The notes: generated by a model from the sequence alone, not told the origin. Positions 34,553 through 47,600 are shown, counted from the first letter of the stretch. The stretch is DNA of 64,000 nt from Atrichornis clamosus (GCA_013400975.1 WBMZ01003040.1:44724-108723), one strand, 5' to 3'. Program-made: numbers and translations.

Positions 34553-34900
34553 GGGAAGTGCCAACTGAACACTGTATCATGGGAATCCAGAAGCAGCTAC
34601 GCTGTCTCATGGCTTTTCTCAGCCAAATCTTAGTCCTAAAATTTTCCCGTGCTATCCAGTGTCTCCCAGCAGCCCTAACCCTCATGCAGATCATTGCTCT
34701 GTCCTGGTTCCCATGATTCCCTTCCAGCTTTAGGTCTCTACCAGCCAAAACCTTCACCTTAATACATCTTACCCTAACTTACAAAAAAACTTTCATTTTT
34801 TTGCTAAACTCTACATTCAAGCCAAATCCTCACAAAATTATTGCCATGTGAAAGATGATCACATCTTGGCTTTCCCTTTGCATCTGGTGTTCTGTAGCCA
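34553..34900. repeat. Degenerate telomere-like sequence, right part
   Basis: AGCCCTAACCCTCATG (about 34670) and TACCCTAACTTAC (about 34767) carry CCCTAA words, opposite in orientation to the left part. The LTR has split one unusual region. Confidence -1.
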
Positions 34901-35649
34901 GCTCATTGTGGGCCTTTGTGCTAAGGAGTAAATGAGAATGAGAAACTACACATGAAATCTGTTTCCTCCAGGGCAGGCTGACTGACCTGTGAAACCCACA
35001 CGTGTTGTGTTACAGGCTGTAAACCTTCAACACTGTGGGAGGAAGCAAAAGTAAAAGCAATTATGAATGTGGAAGGCAGTTCCCTCACCCACCCAATTAA
35101 TGCATGATGATAAACACATACAAGTGTCCTTTGCATAGATCTATACTGGGAGGCCTCTTTTTTTTCCCAGTCTCAAGGTGGGAACAATGCATTTCAGATG
35201 ATGTGATGAACCATACTTTTCCCCCTGACTTTTTGAGTAACAAACAAATAAAACCACCATTGAGATTCACATCCTGGCCTTCCTTTCACAGGCACAAATC
35301 ACTGGAAAACAAGCAGCAGTTGTAACCATGATGCTAAGGAACACGGCATGAAAGGACTCCTGAGCCTCCTTGTATTTTTGGGTGTTACTGCCTGCATCTT
35401 GATCCTCAGCCTGCTTGGAAGCAGAGCAGGGGCAGTCTAAATGAGTTCTGTGCACAAGCAATTCCTCCTGTCTCCCTTAACTTCTGTGAAAGAGCCATAC
35501 TCTGCTAGCTCCAAGCTGGAAAGATGTGTCATCCATATGGGATGCCTAAGTGTACAGGTTGCTTAAGTGTATAAGCAAAAGAAAGAAAGATTTTAATGCA
35601 TTTATGAATACAAGACTTATAAAGACTTGAGCTTGCCTACTAAGATTTG

Positions 35650-35830
35650 TAGAATCCTAGAATGGTTTGGGTTGGAAGAGACCTTAAAGTTCAAAGAATC
35701 CCAAGCCCCTGCCATGGGCAGGATCACTTTCCACTAGACCAGGTTACTCCAAGCCCCATCCAACCTGGCCTTGAACACTTCCAGGGATGGAGCAGCTCCA
35801 ACTTCTCTGGACAACCTGTGCCAGTGCCTG
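35650..35830 (-). mobile_element. CR1 3' fragment
   Basis: AGAATCCTAGAATGGTTTGG, CCATGGGCAGGATCAC and GGACAACCTGTGCCAGTGCC. It is sense on the minus strand. Confidence -1.
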
Positions 35831-38800
35831 CATCTTCAGGGCTAAAGAGAGGCTACATGTGTGTCCAGGTATGTATGGAATATTGCTGAGGCCACCTCCA
35901 TGAGTGTTGACTCCCTCCCAGCACAGCAGGAAGCTCCTGCCATGGAGAACCTTCCTGTGGGGCTGGCTGCTCTGAGGTGGACACAGACAGCTGCTCACTG
36001 CAACCCCACTGCTTTGCAAACCAAAATGGCCCGAGGACATCACCCTACAGCAGCCTGGGCCCGTGTGTGTGTTTATCTGTATCTGTCTGTGTGCACACTG
36101 AGGAAGTTCATTTTAGTTTCATGTCTGAAATTCTTCACTGCTCGAGCTACACAGTCTCCTCTGCCTTCGGTCTGTGTGTAGCCAAGTTCAGGTGAAAAAC
36201 ACCATGTCTGTATTTTCCATGGTAAACCACACAGGGTTTAAACTCGCATCATTGTATTTGCAAACATGCAACTTCTGCATGCTCCGAATCCTGTTTCGTT
36301 TGAAACCCTCACCCCCAAAGTGTCTGACGTCAGAAAAAAGAAAGTTAAATTCTCGACCACAAACAAAAAAACCTCACACTGGCCCCACTGTATCCTGTGT
36401 ACCATTAGAGAAATAGGAGCCTGTGTTTTGATTTCCATGCCATGCTGCCTTTCTGGTCTGGCTAGGGCTGGTCTAAACTATATTCTGAACAGAAGGAGAA
36501 GCTAATCCTTCACCACCCTCCCCCTGTGCATCCCTGTGATTCAGGAGGAGCCAAGGTGTTCTCGGGCACAGGAGCAGGGAAAATCACCCTCCAGGACCAC
36601 ACATTAATTTGTTCTACTCTGTTCCTAAATTCAGTTTCTTTGCTTCAATTGCTGTTCTTTTCCACCCAACCAGCAGCATGAGATTTTGCAGGCTGGGCAT
36701 TTCAGGCTCTCCAGATCCTAATTCCCCATTCCTGTTCCTGGTTTCTCATGAATTGGGAGCCTTTTTTTTGCTCTTTATGATGCCTGAAAAATGGGAAGCA
36801 AACCCAGTGCTCTAAAAACACTTTTTACCACCCAGACACTTCATTATAAGCCTCTCCTTTTAGCAGGTGCTTTAAACAGAGGCATTTGACTGAGGGAAAA
36901 GAAGACTAATCCAGTTGTGAGTGACCAGATACTCTCATTAGCACTGGCTGACAGGCTTTTCTTTGGAAAGTTGCACCACTGAATCTGGCTTGCCTACATT
37001 CTTTCTAGGTAATGTAATCCTCATTTAAAAGTTTGTGGCTATCCAATGTCACTTGTAACCTCCCTTCCACAAACAGCAGTGGAAGGCAAAAGATGCAAAA
37101 ATTAGACTATCATTGGCTTATACTCTATGACGTGGCACAGGCTTAGTTTACCTCAACAGAAGTGAACTAAAAAATGGGGATAAAATGAGCTGAATTCCTT
37201 ATTCCAGCTTTTGCAGCATCAGCAGTGTGGCAGCTCCAGGCAACAATGCCCAGCATTTGGGGACAGGATGAATTTGGGATGCACCCGGCCCTCACCACCG
37301 CTCCAAGTACCTCCCTGCGTGCTCCCTGTGAGTAATGAGCATTATACCCTGCTGACTCATCCATTATTCACAAGTAAATCCATGTGTGGTGGCTTGGAAA
37401 CGAAACATAAAGAGAGATTTTTATATAAATATCTATCTAAACGTGAGAATATTAGCCAGATTGAAAAGGAAAGTACTGTGCAAGGCCAGGGTGGCACACA
37501 CTTGCTGTGAGGGCACAGGAGTCCATTTCCAGCGTTTCCAAGGAGTGTCCCACTGCTCGTTGATGGATCGTTTCCAGACATTTCCACTCCTACTTGTGAT
37601 TACAGCAGCTCAAGCTTCTCCCCTCCCTCTCTCTGGGCATGTTTTTGGGTGACCCAGCAGCTTGGGTCTCCACTGCTGGAGGTGGCTGCAGCACTGTTAA
37701 GACTTCACCTGCGCTCTCTCCATCAGGCAGCAGAGTTGACTCCCTCCTTTTCATCTTATTCAACCCATTCTTGTAGCAGAAGAAAATCCAAATCTCTGTG
37801 AGACTGCTGTTAAGAGATCAGGAAAGCAGAGACCAACACCGAGCAGCTCCCAGCATGCTCATCATTTAAGGAGCTGAGTTTTAAAAAATGTATCAGAGTA
37901 GCAGCATTTTGCTCCTTTTCTGCTCTCTCCTGATCCCGTGTTCACAGAACGTGTTCTGTCTTAACCAAATGCCCCAAGGGGCAGAGCAGTGCACCCAGGT
38001 GAGTCACTCTAAATAGCACCCTACACCGTACAGCCAAAGTGATGAACCCGACAGCCACTTGTGCTGCATATGGACCTCAGGACATTCCACACATGTGAAA
38101 CACAGAGATTGATACAGAACAGTCCTTTCCATAAAGCTCATCAAGAATGTGCTGAGCTACAACGTAGGGCAACAGGCAGTGGGAATAATGGAACCCCAGC
38201 GTGGTACCCAAGGATGCTGCTGTCCTTAGGCACCAACCTCATGGACTCCTCCGGGAGTTTGGTACCTGGGTCACTGATTAATTCCCTGTTTCACAAGCAC
38301 TTGCTGTGCTGCTGCACCTCCTCCCTTCATGTGCGATCTGCCTGCTGTCAGCATACCAGGAATGGGAAAATGGAGAGGACAGAGTGGCCCAGGAATGTTC
38401 CGGGGGGGTGAGAGCTCAGCATCAGGTGGCACAGGGACGCAGAACAAGGATGCACTGGAGACACAGCCCTCTGCCCCAGGAAGATTCAAATAAATACCCA
38501 CACTGCCACTCTAACCTCTTTCTTCCCCCAAGGAGGGAATTCCTTTGAGGACTGGGGAAATCCCACAGCATCACTAGATTTTCTGGGAAGTCTGGAGGAT
38601 AAAAAAGGCACCTGCCTCCATTCAAGTCTCTAAAGCCTTAGAGGCCTCTTTGCCAGCAGAACATCAATGAAATAATGCTGAGTGGTTTGTGGGATTGGAA
38701 TAATTTTATGTAGAGGCATTTTGAAAAGGCTGGATCACCACCACCTGGCAAGTGTGAGTCAAAGGTACATCTGAAATCCTCCCCAACTGCAGAAGAGGTG

Positions 38801-41211
38801 CTCTTAACATGGCAAAGTGCTTAAGAGGAGAGTTGCTTTCCAAAAGAAAGTAATTAACTATTTTGTCTTAATTCAGGTGGATGAGCATCAGGAAGTGACT
38901 CCGGAAAATGCCCATATTGGGTTCCATGGTTGTCAGCTTGTGAGTTCATGATGCAATTCCAAGACTGAAATTAAATGGCTGTGTTTTCAGTGTTAGTCAT
39001 GCAACCTTTCTCTGGGATCTGAATGTCAAGCTGGGTCAAGCTCTCTCCTTCCTCACGAATTCTAAGGAATATATAGGTCAGATTCTACACAGACACTCCT
39101 GCAAAGCTATTACTTCAAATTATATGTCAATTATGTATGTTGAATTTAGCAACTCTTCCTTTTAAATGCAAGCTTGCTTCAGGACTTTCAAACTTTTGGT
39201 ATCTGCAGTAAAATTTTCTGCCTTACAGTTGTCCTGAAATAAGACAGGACCAGCAGAGAATGGAAGTTGTCTTCTGCAAGGAACTGTGTGGTGGTCTTCA
39301 GAGACAAAGTCTGATGGTCACAAAGACTTGGAAAATCTCAGAGCCACAGTTGCTCCTAACACCAAGGGGAAGGCAGAGATTTGAATGCACAGAAAAAGTA
39401 CTGATGTTTGCAACCTAAAAAAAGAGACGCTGATCTAAAACTTTCTACCTCTTTAGCAAGTACCTTTAGCTTCAACAATGTAGAAAAAATGTACAGTGAT
39501 GAAAGCTACGTTCACATGGAACTCAGGTGGAACTAGGGAGACTGGATTAGTCAGGATTAAAGAAAACATTAAAGAATCATATTCCTTGTTTTGCATAGGG
39601 CAGTGCTCATGAAAAAACACCTAAAGCACAGAAATAAGCATAATTCATTTTCTTTCACCTAATCTGGTCATCTCCAAAGAGACCTGGATAGCATTATACA
39701 CATGGCAAAACAAAAATTTAGGAAGCCAAGTGCAGCCAATGATTCCAACAAGTAAATGAAGAAATTCAAGCAGAATGAGATGAAGATGAAAGAGAATTTC
39801 TGAATTATGCCATTGAGAGTTGCTTGCAGGCCTTCGCAGCAGCATGGCCTGGTTGGCTCCAACAGCAGGACATGAGATTTTACCACTTCTGTATTTATCC
39901 TTCATAAACTAGAGGTTATAGATTTGTGGGTTAATTAAGCAGAACTAATTCCCTTTTATTGTTGAAGCTCAATACTGACAAAATGACAGAAATCCATGAG
40001 CGATCAAGCAAGAAAAACCTCACGTGAAATGCAGACAGAGCCAAACTGGGGGGGCAAAGGTGCCCCCAGCTTTCCAAAGCAAGACTTCACTTAGTGTAAC
40101 AACCTAACTGCCCACACTTGGAGCACAGCAGACTCCAGGCTCCTGGTGCATCTGGAGAACGCACCACAAGCCCTGCCAGCTCCCAGACCACATGAATCAT
40201 GCCTTAGGATTCTCAAATTCAAAACATGCAAGAAAAATGGTCCCTTTTGATACCACAAAGGTCCTAAAATGTCTTTGGGACTGGGATTTAGCTTTCACCA
40301 CTCTGTCTGTGGATGAGGTCCCCTCCCAAGAGCCAGTCTGCAATGTCTGGAAAAGCCGTGGCCCGTCGCAGCAATGGAGTGCACCAGGGTCACTGCCTGG
40401 GAATGTTTTGGATATGTAATGATAAAAGGCTCTTTCCACATCTGTCAGAGGTGGAGGTGTGGAGCATGTGAGGAAGTGGAGAATTCACAAGCTAATTGAG
40501 CAAAGAAAAGGAAGCTTGAGAGGCTTTGTGGTGAAGTCAGTTAAAGCAATGGTATAGTACTGAGGTAAAATAACTGAAGATACAAACCCCACATCATCCT
40601 AATCTCTGTTTAATCAATGCCATTGAAAAAGGCTGAGAAAAAAAGTGTGTACTTCATTCTGTCAAAATCAGACATTTTTGGGTCTTGATTGCTGGCAACA
40701 CATCATTGGAAATGTTGCATCCTACAGTGAGCTGACCTGCTGAAATATCCTTCAGTTTATCATAAATTTTAAAATTTTATAAATATCTAGGTCTGCTCAA
40801 GAAAAGCATATGAGTGGTTGTTAGTGAAATTCGACAGGATTTATGCAGCAGAGACTGCTGGGTACCCAGTCAGCAAAGCTTTCATGTAGCAAAACAAAAA
40901 AAACTTACAAATTAAGTCCTTGATCTTGCATGTTCAAATCCAACACTTGCAAATACAAATATATACAAATAATTTTATGCACCAATTGTTAGGCTGGTTT
41001 CAACAAGACCATCCATATATGTGAAATCATTTACCTACGTGAGCATCTGCAGGTCTGAGCCTTACACACAGTGAAGACTTTGGGAATGTTGCCCATGGAA
41101 GAGGCAGTAACTATCAATTTAGCAACACAAGGCATTTGTGGCCATAAATCTTTGGTGTCCATACAAATCTGACAAGACACAAGTTTTTAATAAATAATAT
41201 ATTGGCTGTGC

Positions 41212-41399
41212 TGCTTGGCACTGGCACAGGTTGCCCAGAGAAGCTGTGGGTGCCCCATCCCTGGAAGTGTTCAAGGCCAGGTTGGATGGGGCTTGGAGCA
41301 ACCTGGGATAGTGGAAGGTGTCCCTGCCCATGGCAGGGGGTTGGAACAAGCTGAACTTTAAGGTCCCTCCCAACCCAAAGCATTCTGTGATTCTCTGAC
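41212..41399 (+). mobile_element. CR1 3' fragment, well preserved
   Basis: GCACTGGCACAGGTTGCCCA, AAGGCCAGGTTGGATGGGGC and CCCTCCCAACCCAAAGC end in ATTCTGTGATTCTCTGAC. It is sense on the plus strand. Confidence -1.
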
Positions 41400-42580
41400 T
41401 TTGGTACTTCTCTGTGGGACCCTGATAGCCTGGATCCCTTATTTAAGAGAATTACAGAACTGAAAAGCTATTAAACCAATATAACAAGCAGATATTAAAC
41501 AGCTGCCTGCAGAATTTTATCTAGAAACCTACACAACTTTTACAGAATGATTCCTTTAGTCATGAGCATGTTGATCATGGTATGGAAAGGAGTGGAGAAT
41601 TCTGTCTTTGAACTGTATTAGAGAATTACACTCCCTGCCACAGAAATCTGCAAGCTAGAAGAAAAACTCCAGAAGAAGATGACCTTAGACCCTGTGGGAG
41701 TCTTGCACATGGGCACATACCACCTGGAAGTAAGTTTCTTAGGAATCTGAGGACATGGCTCTTTTTTGGAAATAATTCCTAAGCAACAAGAACAGACAAA
41801 AAGTAGGAAGAGCTTCTGCTGGAGAGAGAGCACAACAGTGGATAAGACAAACCAGAGGAAAATGCAGAGCCCCAGGATAACAAAAGCTTCAGGGCTTTCC
41901 CAGCTGCTGACAGCACACAGAGCATGCCCCTGACAACCCACACCAGCTGAACATTCAGCCCTAGCTACAAGGTTAGCTACCCAAGGATGTCATATTCCAC
42001 CTTCAGAGCTAAAGAAAACAAATTATCCACCAGCAAAGAGATAATTTTTGCCACTAGCATGTTCTGCAAGTGTAGGATACAGCACTCCCAGCTTCTCCCC
42101 TTACTTGTCATTTTGTGTGCAGAGATAAAGCATTTCTGCACAGCCCTTATACTAAAGGCAAATCGTAAATGCTGGGATATAATTTATTTATGTACATTAG
42201 AAACTAGCTAATTTGCACTAGTGACTAGATACCCTATTGGAGGTTTTCATATTTTATGAATCAGCAAGCTAGCTAATGAACAAACAATTAAAGAGTGAAC
42301 AAAGAAATGTACTTTGTTTGTTACTCTTAGTGAGCTCTAATAATATATCATATTAGTGAATACATTTGGTTCAGGTGATGCAGTCTAGACAGTAACCCAC
42401 ACCATGTGCTGAGATATTTTAGAAAAGAAGAAAAATGTCTGTGCAGGGTATGATAATAAGAAAGAAGGCAGGGTTGTGCACAGTGGTGGGTGAACCCAAG
42501 GCAGGCAGGGAAGGTCTGTCTGATGGGATGAGCAGTTGACCAAAAAGGAGGAATGGTGCTCTGAAAGGTTTGGGTTGATA

Positions 42581-42720
42581 TAATAGAATGGTTTGGGTTG
42601 GAAGGGGCCTTAACGCTCATGTTGTTCCAACCTTCCTGCCATGGGCAGGGAGAGCTTCCACTAGGCCAGGTTGCTCCAAGCGCAGTCCAGCCTGGCCTTG
42701 AACACTTCCAGGGGTTGGAA
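42581..42720 (-). mobile_element. CR1 3' fragment
   Basis: ATAATAGAATGGTTTGGGTT, then GCCATGGGCAGGGAG and CCTTGAACACTTCCAGG. It is sense on the minus strand. Confidence -1.
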
Positions 42721-43354
42721 TCCTTAAATACAGCAGTGAATCAACAAACATGCAGCTGTTATTTGCACAGAGAAAATCAATATATTTAGAGGTGGTATAA
42801 ATTTAAGCAATCAGTGCTGCCCGGGTAAGTGTGAATGCTGCCATCAGTTGATGACTTGCAGGCAGTGGGAGGGCTGTGACTCTCAGCTCGCAGAAAAGAG
42901 GAGAAGTGAGGTGCTCCAGCAGCACATTCCCCCTGCTTTCAGCCCAGTCTGGCCCTTTCCCCGCCGGCAGGAAACGTGGCACGGTTGCACCCCACCATGC
43001 ACCCTGTGGCAAGGGCACCTGGCCTTCTGGTACGGTGCCACACGTGCAGGCGTCACAAGGGCTGTGCCCATGGCTCTGGGGTGGCTGCTGATGGGGCACC
43101 CTGGCCACCCTGACCCTGCTGCCAAAATCTGGGGCCATGGCTGTGTGCTGATGGCTCTGCTGCCAGTTCCTGCACCCCAACTATCCATCAAACAAGTCCA
43201 GCAGCTCCGCTAGCGACCAGCAGCTCCAGCTCTTGCTGGCTCTTTTTAGGCCAGCTGTAAAGCTGGTAAACACTTGGACTCGTCTGACAAAACATTCGAG
43301 CAGGAGGAAATGGGGTGTGTGCAGAAATACTCCATTACATATTGTAATGGCAGA

Positions 43355-43580
43355 CATTAATTCAATGTTAATAACACTTTGCACTTTTCAATCACATATT
43401 CTAAAACCCTTTAGATAGGTGGGGAAGCATTTGGCTGATGATTACTGGGCAGAGCCCAAAGGTGTATTTTTCCCTTAGGCACGAGGAGATGAAGTGACTT
43501 GTCAAAGTGGCAGAGCTGGGAAGGGAATCTACATTTACCCATTTTCAGACCTACATTCTCATCTAGTTGCCAGAAAGAGG
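43355..43580 (-). mobile_element. MIR-like CORE-SINE relic
   Basis: Read on the plus strand, TAGGCACGAGGAGATGAAGT, GACTTGTCAAAGT and GGCAGAGCTGGGAAGGGAAT follow, in order, the reverse complement of the MIR consensus (GATGAGGAAACTGAGGC, AGTGACTTGCCCAAGGTC, GTGGCAGAGCTGGGATT). It is diverged, as expected for an element that predates birds. Confidence -1.
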
Positions 43581-44839
43581 AGTTAATTTAAATATTACCG
43601 TTTGCTGACCTACTTACAACACTACCATCAAAACTTGGAAGCCGTGATCAAGTATATTCCCCTCTATACTTGGGCTTTTTTAGGATAACACTATCTTTGA
43701 AGTACGCCTTTCAGCTGCATTAAACATATGGATCATTATTATTTGCTCCAGTTTCTTAACGAGTCCCTGTTTGCTGCGATTCAGCCGCTGAAGACTCTGG
43801 ATAGACTCTAGCTCAGCCTCACAGCCCTGAAAAGCACCTTCCCAGTGCAAGGATTGCTCACTGTTACTGTCACCCCATGGCCATTGTCACACCCTGCCCA
43901 AGGAGCCAGCGGTACCCAAAGACACAGCGCCTGTGCAGAAGGAGCAGAAAGTGTGACTGTTCCTGTACCCGTGCCCGTTTCTCCTCTCCTCCTCGGTTTT
44001 CCTTCTAAACAACCTTCTCTTTCCTCAGCCAGCCCATCTTCAGTACTCAGTGGGCCACTTTGCCACCTTTTATTGTCAGCCTTCCTCCCTTCACCAAAAC
44101 CCCAAACCCTTTCCTGCTTGCAGAGAGAACTACAGGTACAACCGAATGTCAACAACCACAGCATGCAATGTGAAAGACAGGTTCACAACACACCACATCT
44201 CCTTCCCAGACGGCTGCACCACCCACCATGGCTCTGCTCCTGCAGCTCCTTGGGTCCCAGTCCCCACAGCCCACCAGGCATCTCAGTGTCAGGCAGGGCA
44301 AACCCCCGACGGAAGCTTAAGCCGCTGTGCTAGATGAAAAAGCTGATGCGAAAATTTGATGTAAGAGGACAGAGGAAATGGTCAGCACTGTGCCCGGTTT
44401 TGAGGGCTGCCCTTCCTAAGTAGGTCACATTGTGTGGAGGGGAAATCACGGCTGCCTGACCCCGCTCAGCGAGAGCCTCCCGGGTATGGTCACCCCGACC
44501 ACGCTCTGTCCCACACACTGCCAGGAAAGCTGACCTGCAAAGCTGCCTGCAGCCACGGAAAGGCAAAATCCCTATTTTAATCCCCTGGGCAATTCCACCT
44601 CGACCTAAACACCATTCCCAAACCTCCGTGTGCCTCTCCCTGCATCTCCCGGAGCCGTTAGACGTCCTCAGCCTCGCCGTAACCTCACTTTATCCAGACT
44701 GTTTACAGACATTTTATCGAGGTACACCAGGTGTGGATGCGGTTACCGACTTTGAGACTGTTTACCTCATCCTCCTTTCTGCATCACATTGTCACCAGCT
44801 GTGTATAAAAATCAGATAATGATGGTACTTCGGTCACAG

Positions 44840-45430
44840 CCAGCTCAGCCTCTGCACCCTCCCTTCACACATGCACTGGAGGACGCGATGCATGTACAAT
44901 CCTCGCAGCAAACCACACACGAGCTGCTGCAATCAAATATCTGCCTTATCTCATTTTTTGCTGAAGTAAATTACACTGAATTTTTTTTTTTTTTACCCTT
45001 TTCAAAGCTGATACACAAATGACAGGATGTTGTTGAAGGAAAATATGAGCTTTCATAAGCTATTATTATTAGCACATGTGCACCTCTCTGCTGCTTTGAT
45101 CTTACTGTAGGTTTGTGTTTATTCCTCCTGACTCTGTACCGACTGAACTCAAACCCGATGTCTGCTCCGATAGAGATCACGAACAATTAAAGTTGGATTT
45201 GTTAGCCACAACATCGTGGAGCCAGAGCTATGGGATAATTACCGGGGTGACATTTGCCCGAATACACTGGATATAGTTTTCCCAAAGTCTCTCGGCTGTG
45301 ACAAGGTGTTTGCTGTGAAACGGAAGGGTGGTGATGTGTACTGAGTAAGTGCTCTTTGATATTTCACATGTAAGTTAGAGCATGTTCAGGTTTTGTTTGC
45401 AGCGGAACTGTGCTGCTTCTATTGTTTTCT
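44840..45430. promoter_or_regulatory. Candidate T-cell/Wnt enhancer-like non-coding element
   Basis: A unique block containing a RUNX-type AACCACA at 44911-44917, a minus-strand AGATCAAAG at 45094-45102 and several CpGs in otherwise AT-rich sequence. RUNX and TCF-1 sites often co-occur in T-lineage enhancers. Function here is inferred. Confidence -1.
45094..45102 (-). promoter_or_regulatory. Perfect TCF/LEF core site AGATCAAAG
   Basis: CTTTGATCT on the plus strand, within the candidate element 44840-45430. Confidence -1.
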
Positions 45431-46899
45431 GAGCAGAAAAAAAAAAAGCAATGTTCAAAAAAACCATTACAGGCTGCCTTAAAAATGGTGTCAAGGATTC
45501 ACTGCCATCTCAGCTGGGTTCACTGATCAAAATAAATTTATATATTATTAGGTACGGGGTTTTTAATGCTTCAGCTGGCAGCACAGAATCAACCCTGCTG
45601 CAGAAAAGGAATTCTCAGGGTGATTCTGCTTTGGTCATCAGGGAAATCCTCTGCTGAGCTCCAATCCATTGCACATCCACAACCTCTGAAGGCAGAGCAG
45701 CAGTACAGTGAATACTCAGGGTGTGATTTGGTGGTGATGCACAGAAAAGAAAAAGCTAACTTGGCTCTTAGTCCCTGGGCTGAACATGCAAGGCCAGCAA
45801 CCAGATACAAACAAGCTTTTCAGTGAGCAAAAATGACTCTATTATAAATTAAGTCCTGGGGACTCGAGGTCAGGTTGGATGGGGCCCTGAGCAACTTCAT
45901 CTCTTGGGTGGCATCCCTGCCCATGGCAGGGGGAATGGAACAAGAAGGTCTGTAAGGTCCTTTCTGATCCAAACCATTCTGTGATTCTGGGATCCTATGA
46001 CTGTGGTCAGGTAGGATCCGCTTGAGCTTGGTGCTGTGCAGACTCACAAGGGCAGAGCTGGAAACAACCAGGTTTACCAAGGCACAGGGAGGGAATGAGT
46101 TAAAGAGAATAAAGTAGCAAGAATGTTACAGGACAGGTGTTTTTAGCCACTGGCTTCATGCACAATTAAACAATAACTTTTAGCCTGCGCTTTAAGCCCA
46201 GCCGTGCTCTAACACATCGACAGGCCATGGAGGACAGCACGTGGAGACAAGTGCTGCAGTGGTGGGAGACTCACATTTGAAGGAGGGATTAAGATTGTCC
46301 ATCCTTCCCTGCATCTGTGGTGCTAAAACCCCCTCCTTTATCCCATGGGGCACACGGACACGCATTAAAAATAGCCCTGCAAAATGGGGAGGCTGATGTA
46401 TTTTTAAAATCCTGCTCAGCTCACTGACCTCCAAAGTGCCCCACCAGTGTTTACAGCCCCAGCCATGCTGGTGGCACGTCAGGGCTTACGCAGAGTGATG
46501 CTACCAAAGCCTCCGTGAATGCCACCAGGTTTGGCAGGTGGCTCACAGCGCTGGCACAGGTCTGCTGCAGGACCAGATGTTGTTTGTGTTGAAGGGCGAT
46601 GGCAAACTGTGCGACAGCAGCACCGGGGGCTGGAGAGAGCCATGGGAAAATACACCAGGGAAAAATGTACATCAGGGAACAAAGATATTCTCGTTGAATG
46701 GTTTTGTGAAAATTTTGACCTGGTGAAAAACTTATCCAACAAATGGAGTGAAAAGTGACCACCGAGCACAGACAGATTTTGAAAAAGACAAGAAGTTCAC
46801 AGAACTCTGAAAATTTCCCATCAGCCCTAACGATTGTGGAAAAGGAATTGGGAATGGCAGCAATCACAGGAGACAGCAGCTGCCAGCACTGCTGAGTGA
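45431..46899 (-). other. Giant TCF7 intron segment
   Basis: Unique sequence with one CR1 tail at 45866. The overlapping frames at 46451-46867 show no domain. Confidence -1.
45866..46001 (+). mobile_element. CR1 3' fragment
   Basis: GGTCAGGTTGGATGGGGCCC, CCCTGCCCATGGCAGGGGG and GATCCAAACCATTCTGTGAT end in CCTATGAC. It is sense on the plus strand. Confidence -1.
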
Positions 46900-47600
46900 T
46901 ATTTACATCAATGTCCTGCCAACAATACCATTACTGGATTATCAGGGCGGATTAAGCCTTTAGCCAATTACCCCGACTGGTAAATTGTAGATTGTCTAGA
47001 CTTTTTCATGTTCAACAATATGCATGAAGTTTCTCTTTATCGCTACAGCATCACACGATGCTCTTGTGGGATGTAATCCTGTGCTTCCCCAGGAGGTTCA
47101 GGTGAGCCGTGCCTGCAGCTCTGGGTTGCCTTAGTGTGGCCCTGTGCACAGACAGATTTATTTCAGACAGGATTCTCATAAATTCAGAACGACTTCCAAA
47201 TTTCTTGACTAGGAGATCAAAGAGGCAAGCATTTGCTTCATGCCATCTGGGGAGCTGCTCGACAGGGCAACGCAGTCTGGGGAGGGGGGAGGAGAAGGGA
47301 AAAAAGAAAGTCTTGGAGATTATGCCCTCAAAAACAAACTCAAATGCCACCCTCACATTAAAAAGCACTGGTTGGCAGTAACAATTAATTTCTTAACTGA
47401 AACCCGCCCAACTGTGTCCAAGTGTTTTAATTTGCCTATTGCTACAATATGCAAGGGAGCTGGCAGTAATGGATTTGCAATTAAAACTAAAACTGGCAAA
47501 GAAATCGCAAAGCTGGCAAAAGAGCTAATCTGCAAGCCATGATCACAAGATTACGAAGTGTTTATGAACATGCTAATTACCCGAGCACATCGCTGAGAAT
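46900..47600. promoter_or_regulatory. Candidate conserved non-coding element with TCF site
   Basis: A repeat-free block rich in AATTAA/TTAATT words, with AGATCAAAG at 47214-47222. The plus-strand open frame 47240-47542 has no recognisable domain and is probably incidental to the A-rich composition. Confidence -1.
47214..47222 (+). promoter_or_regulatory. Perfect TCF/LEF core site AGATCAAAG
   Basis: An exact 9-mer match inside the candidate element 46900-47600. Confidence -1.

Larger units (their letters stand above)
34901..44839 (-). other. Giant TCF7 intron segment
   Basis: About 10 kb of mostly unique intron with CR1 tails at 35650, 41212 and 42581 and a MIR-like relic at 43355. No exon or RNA gene was recognised. 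Confidence -1.
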
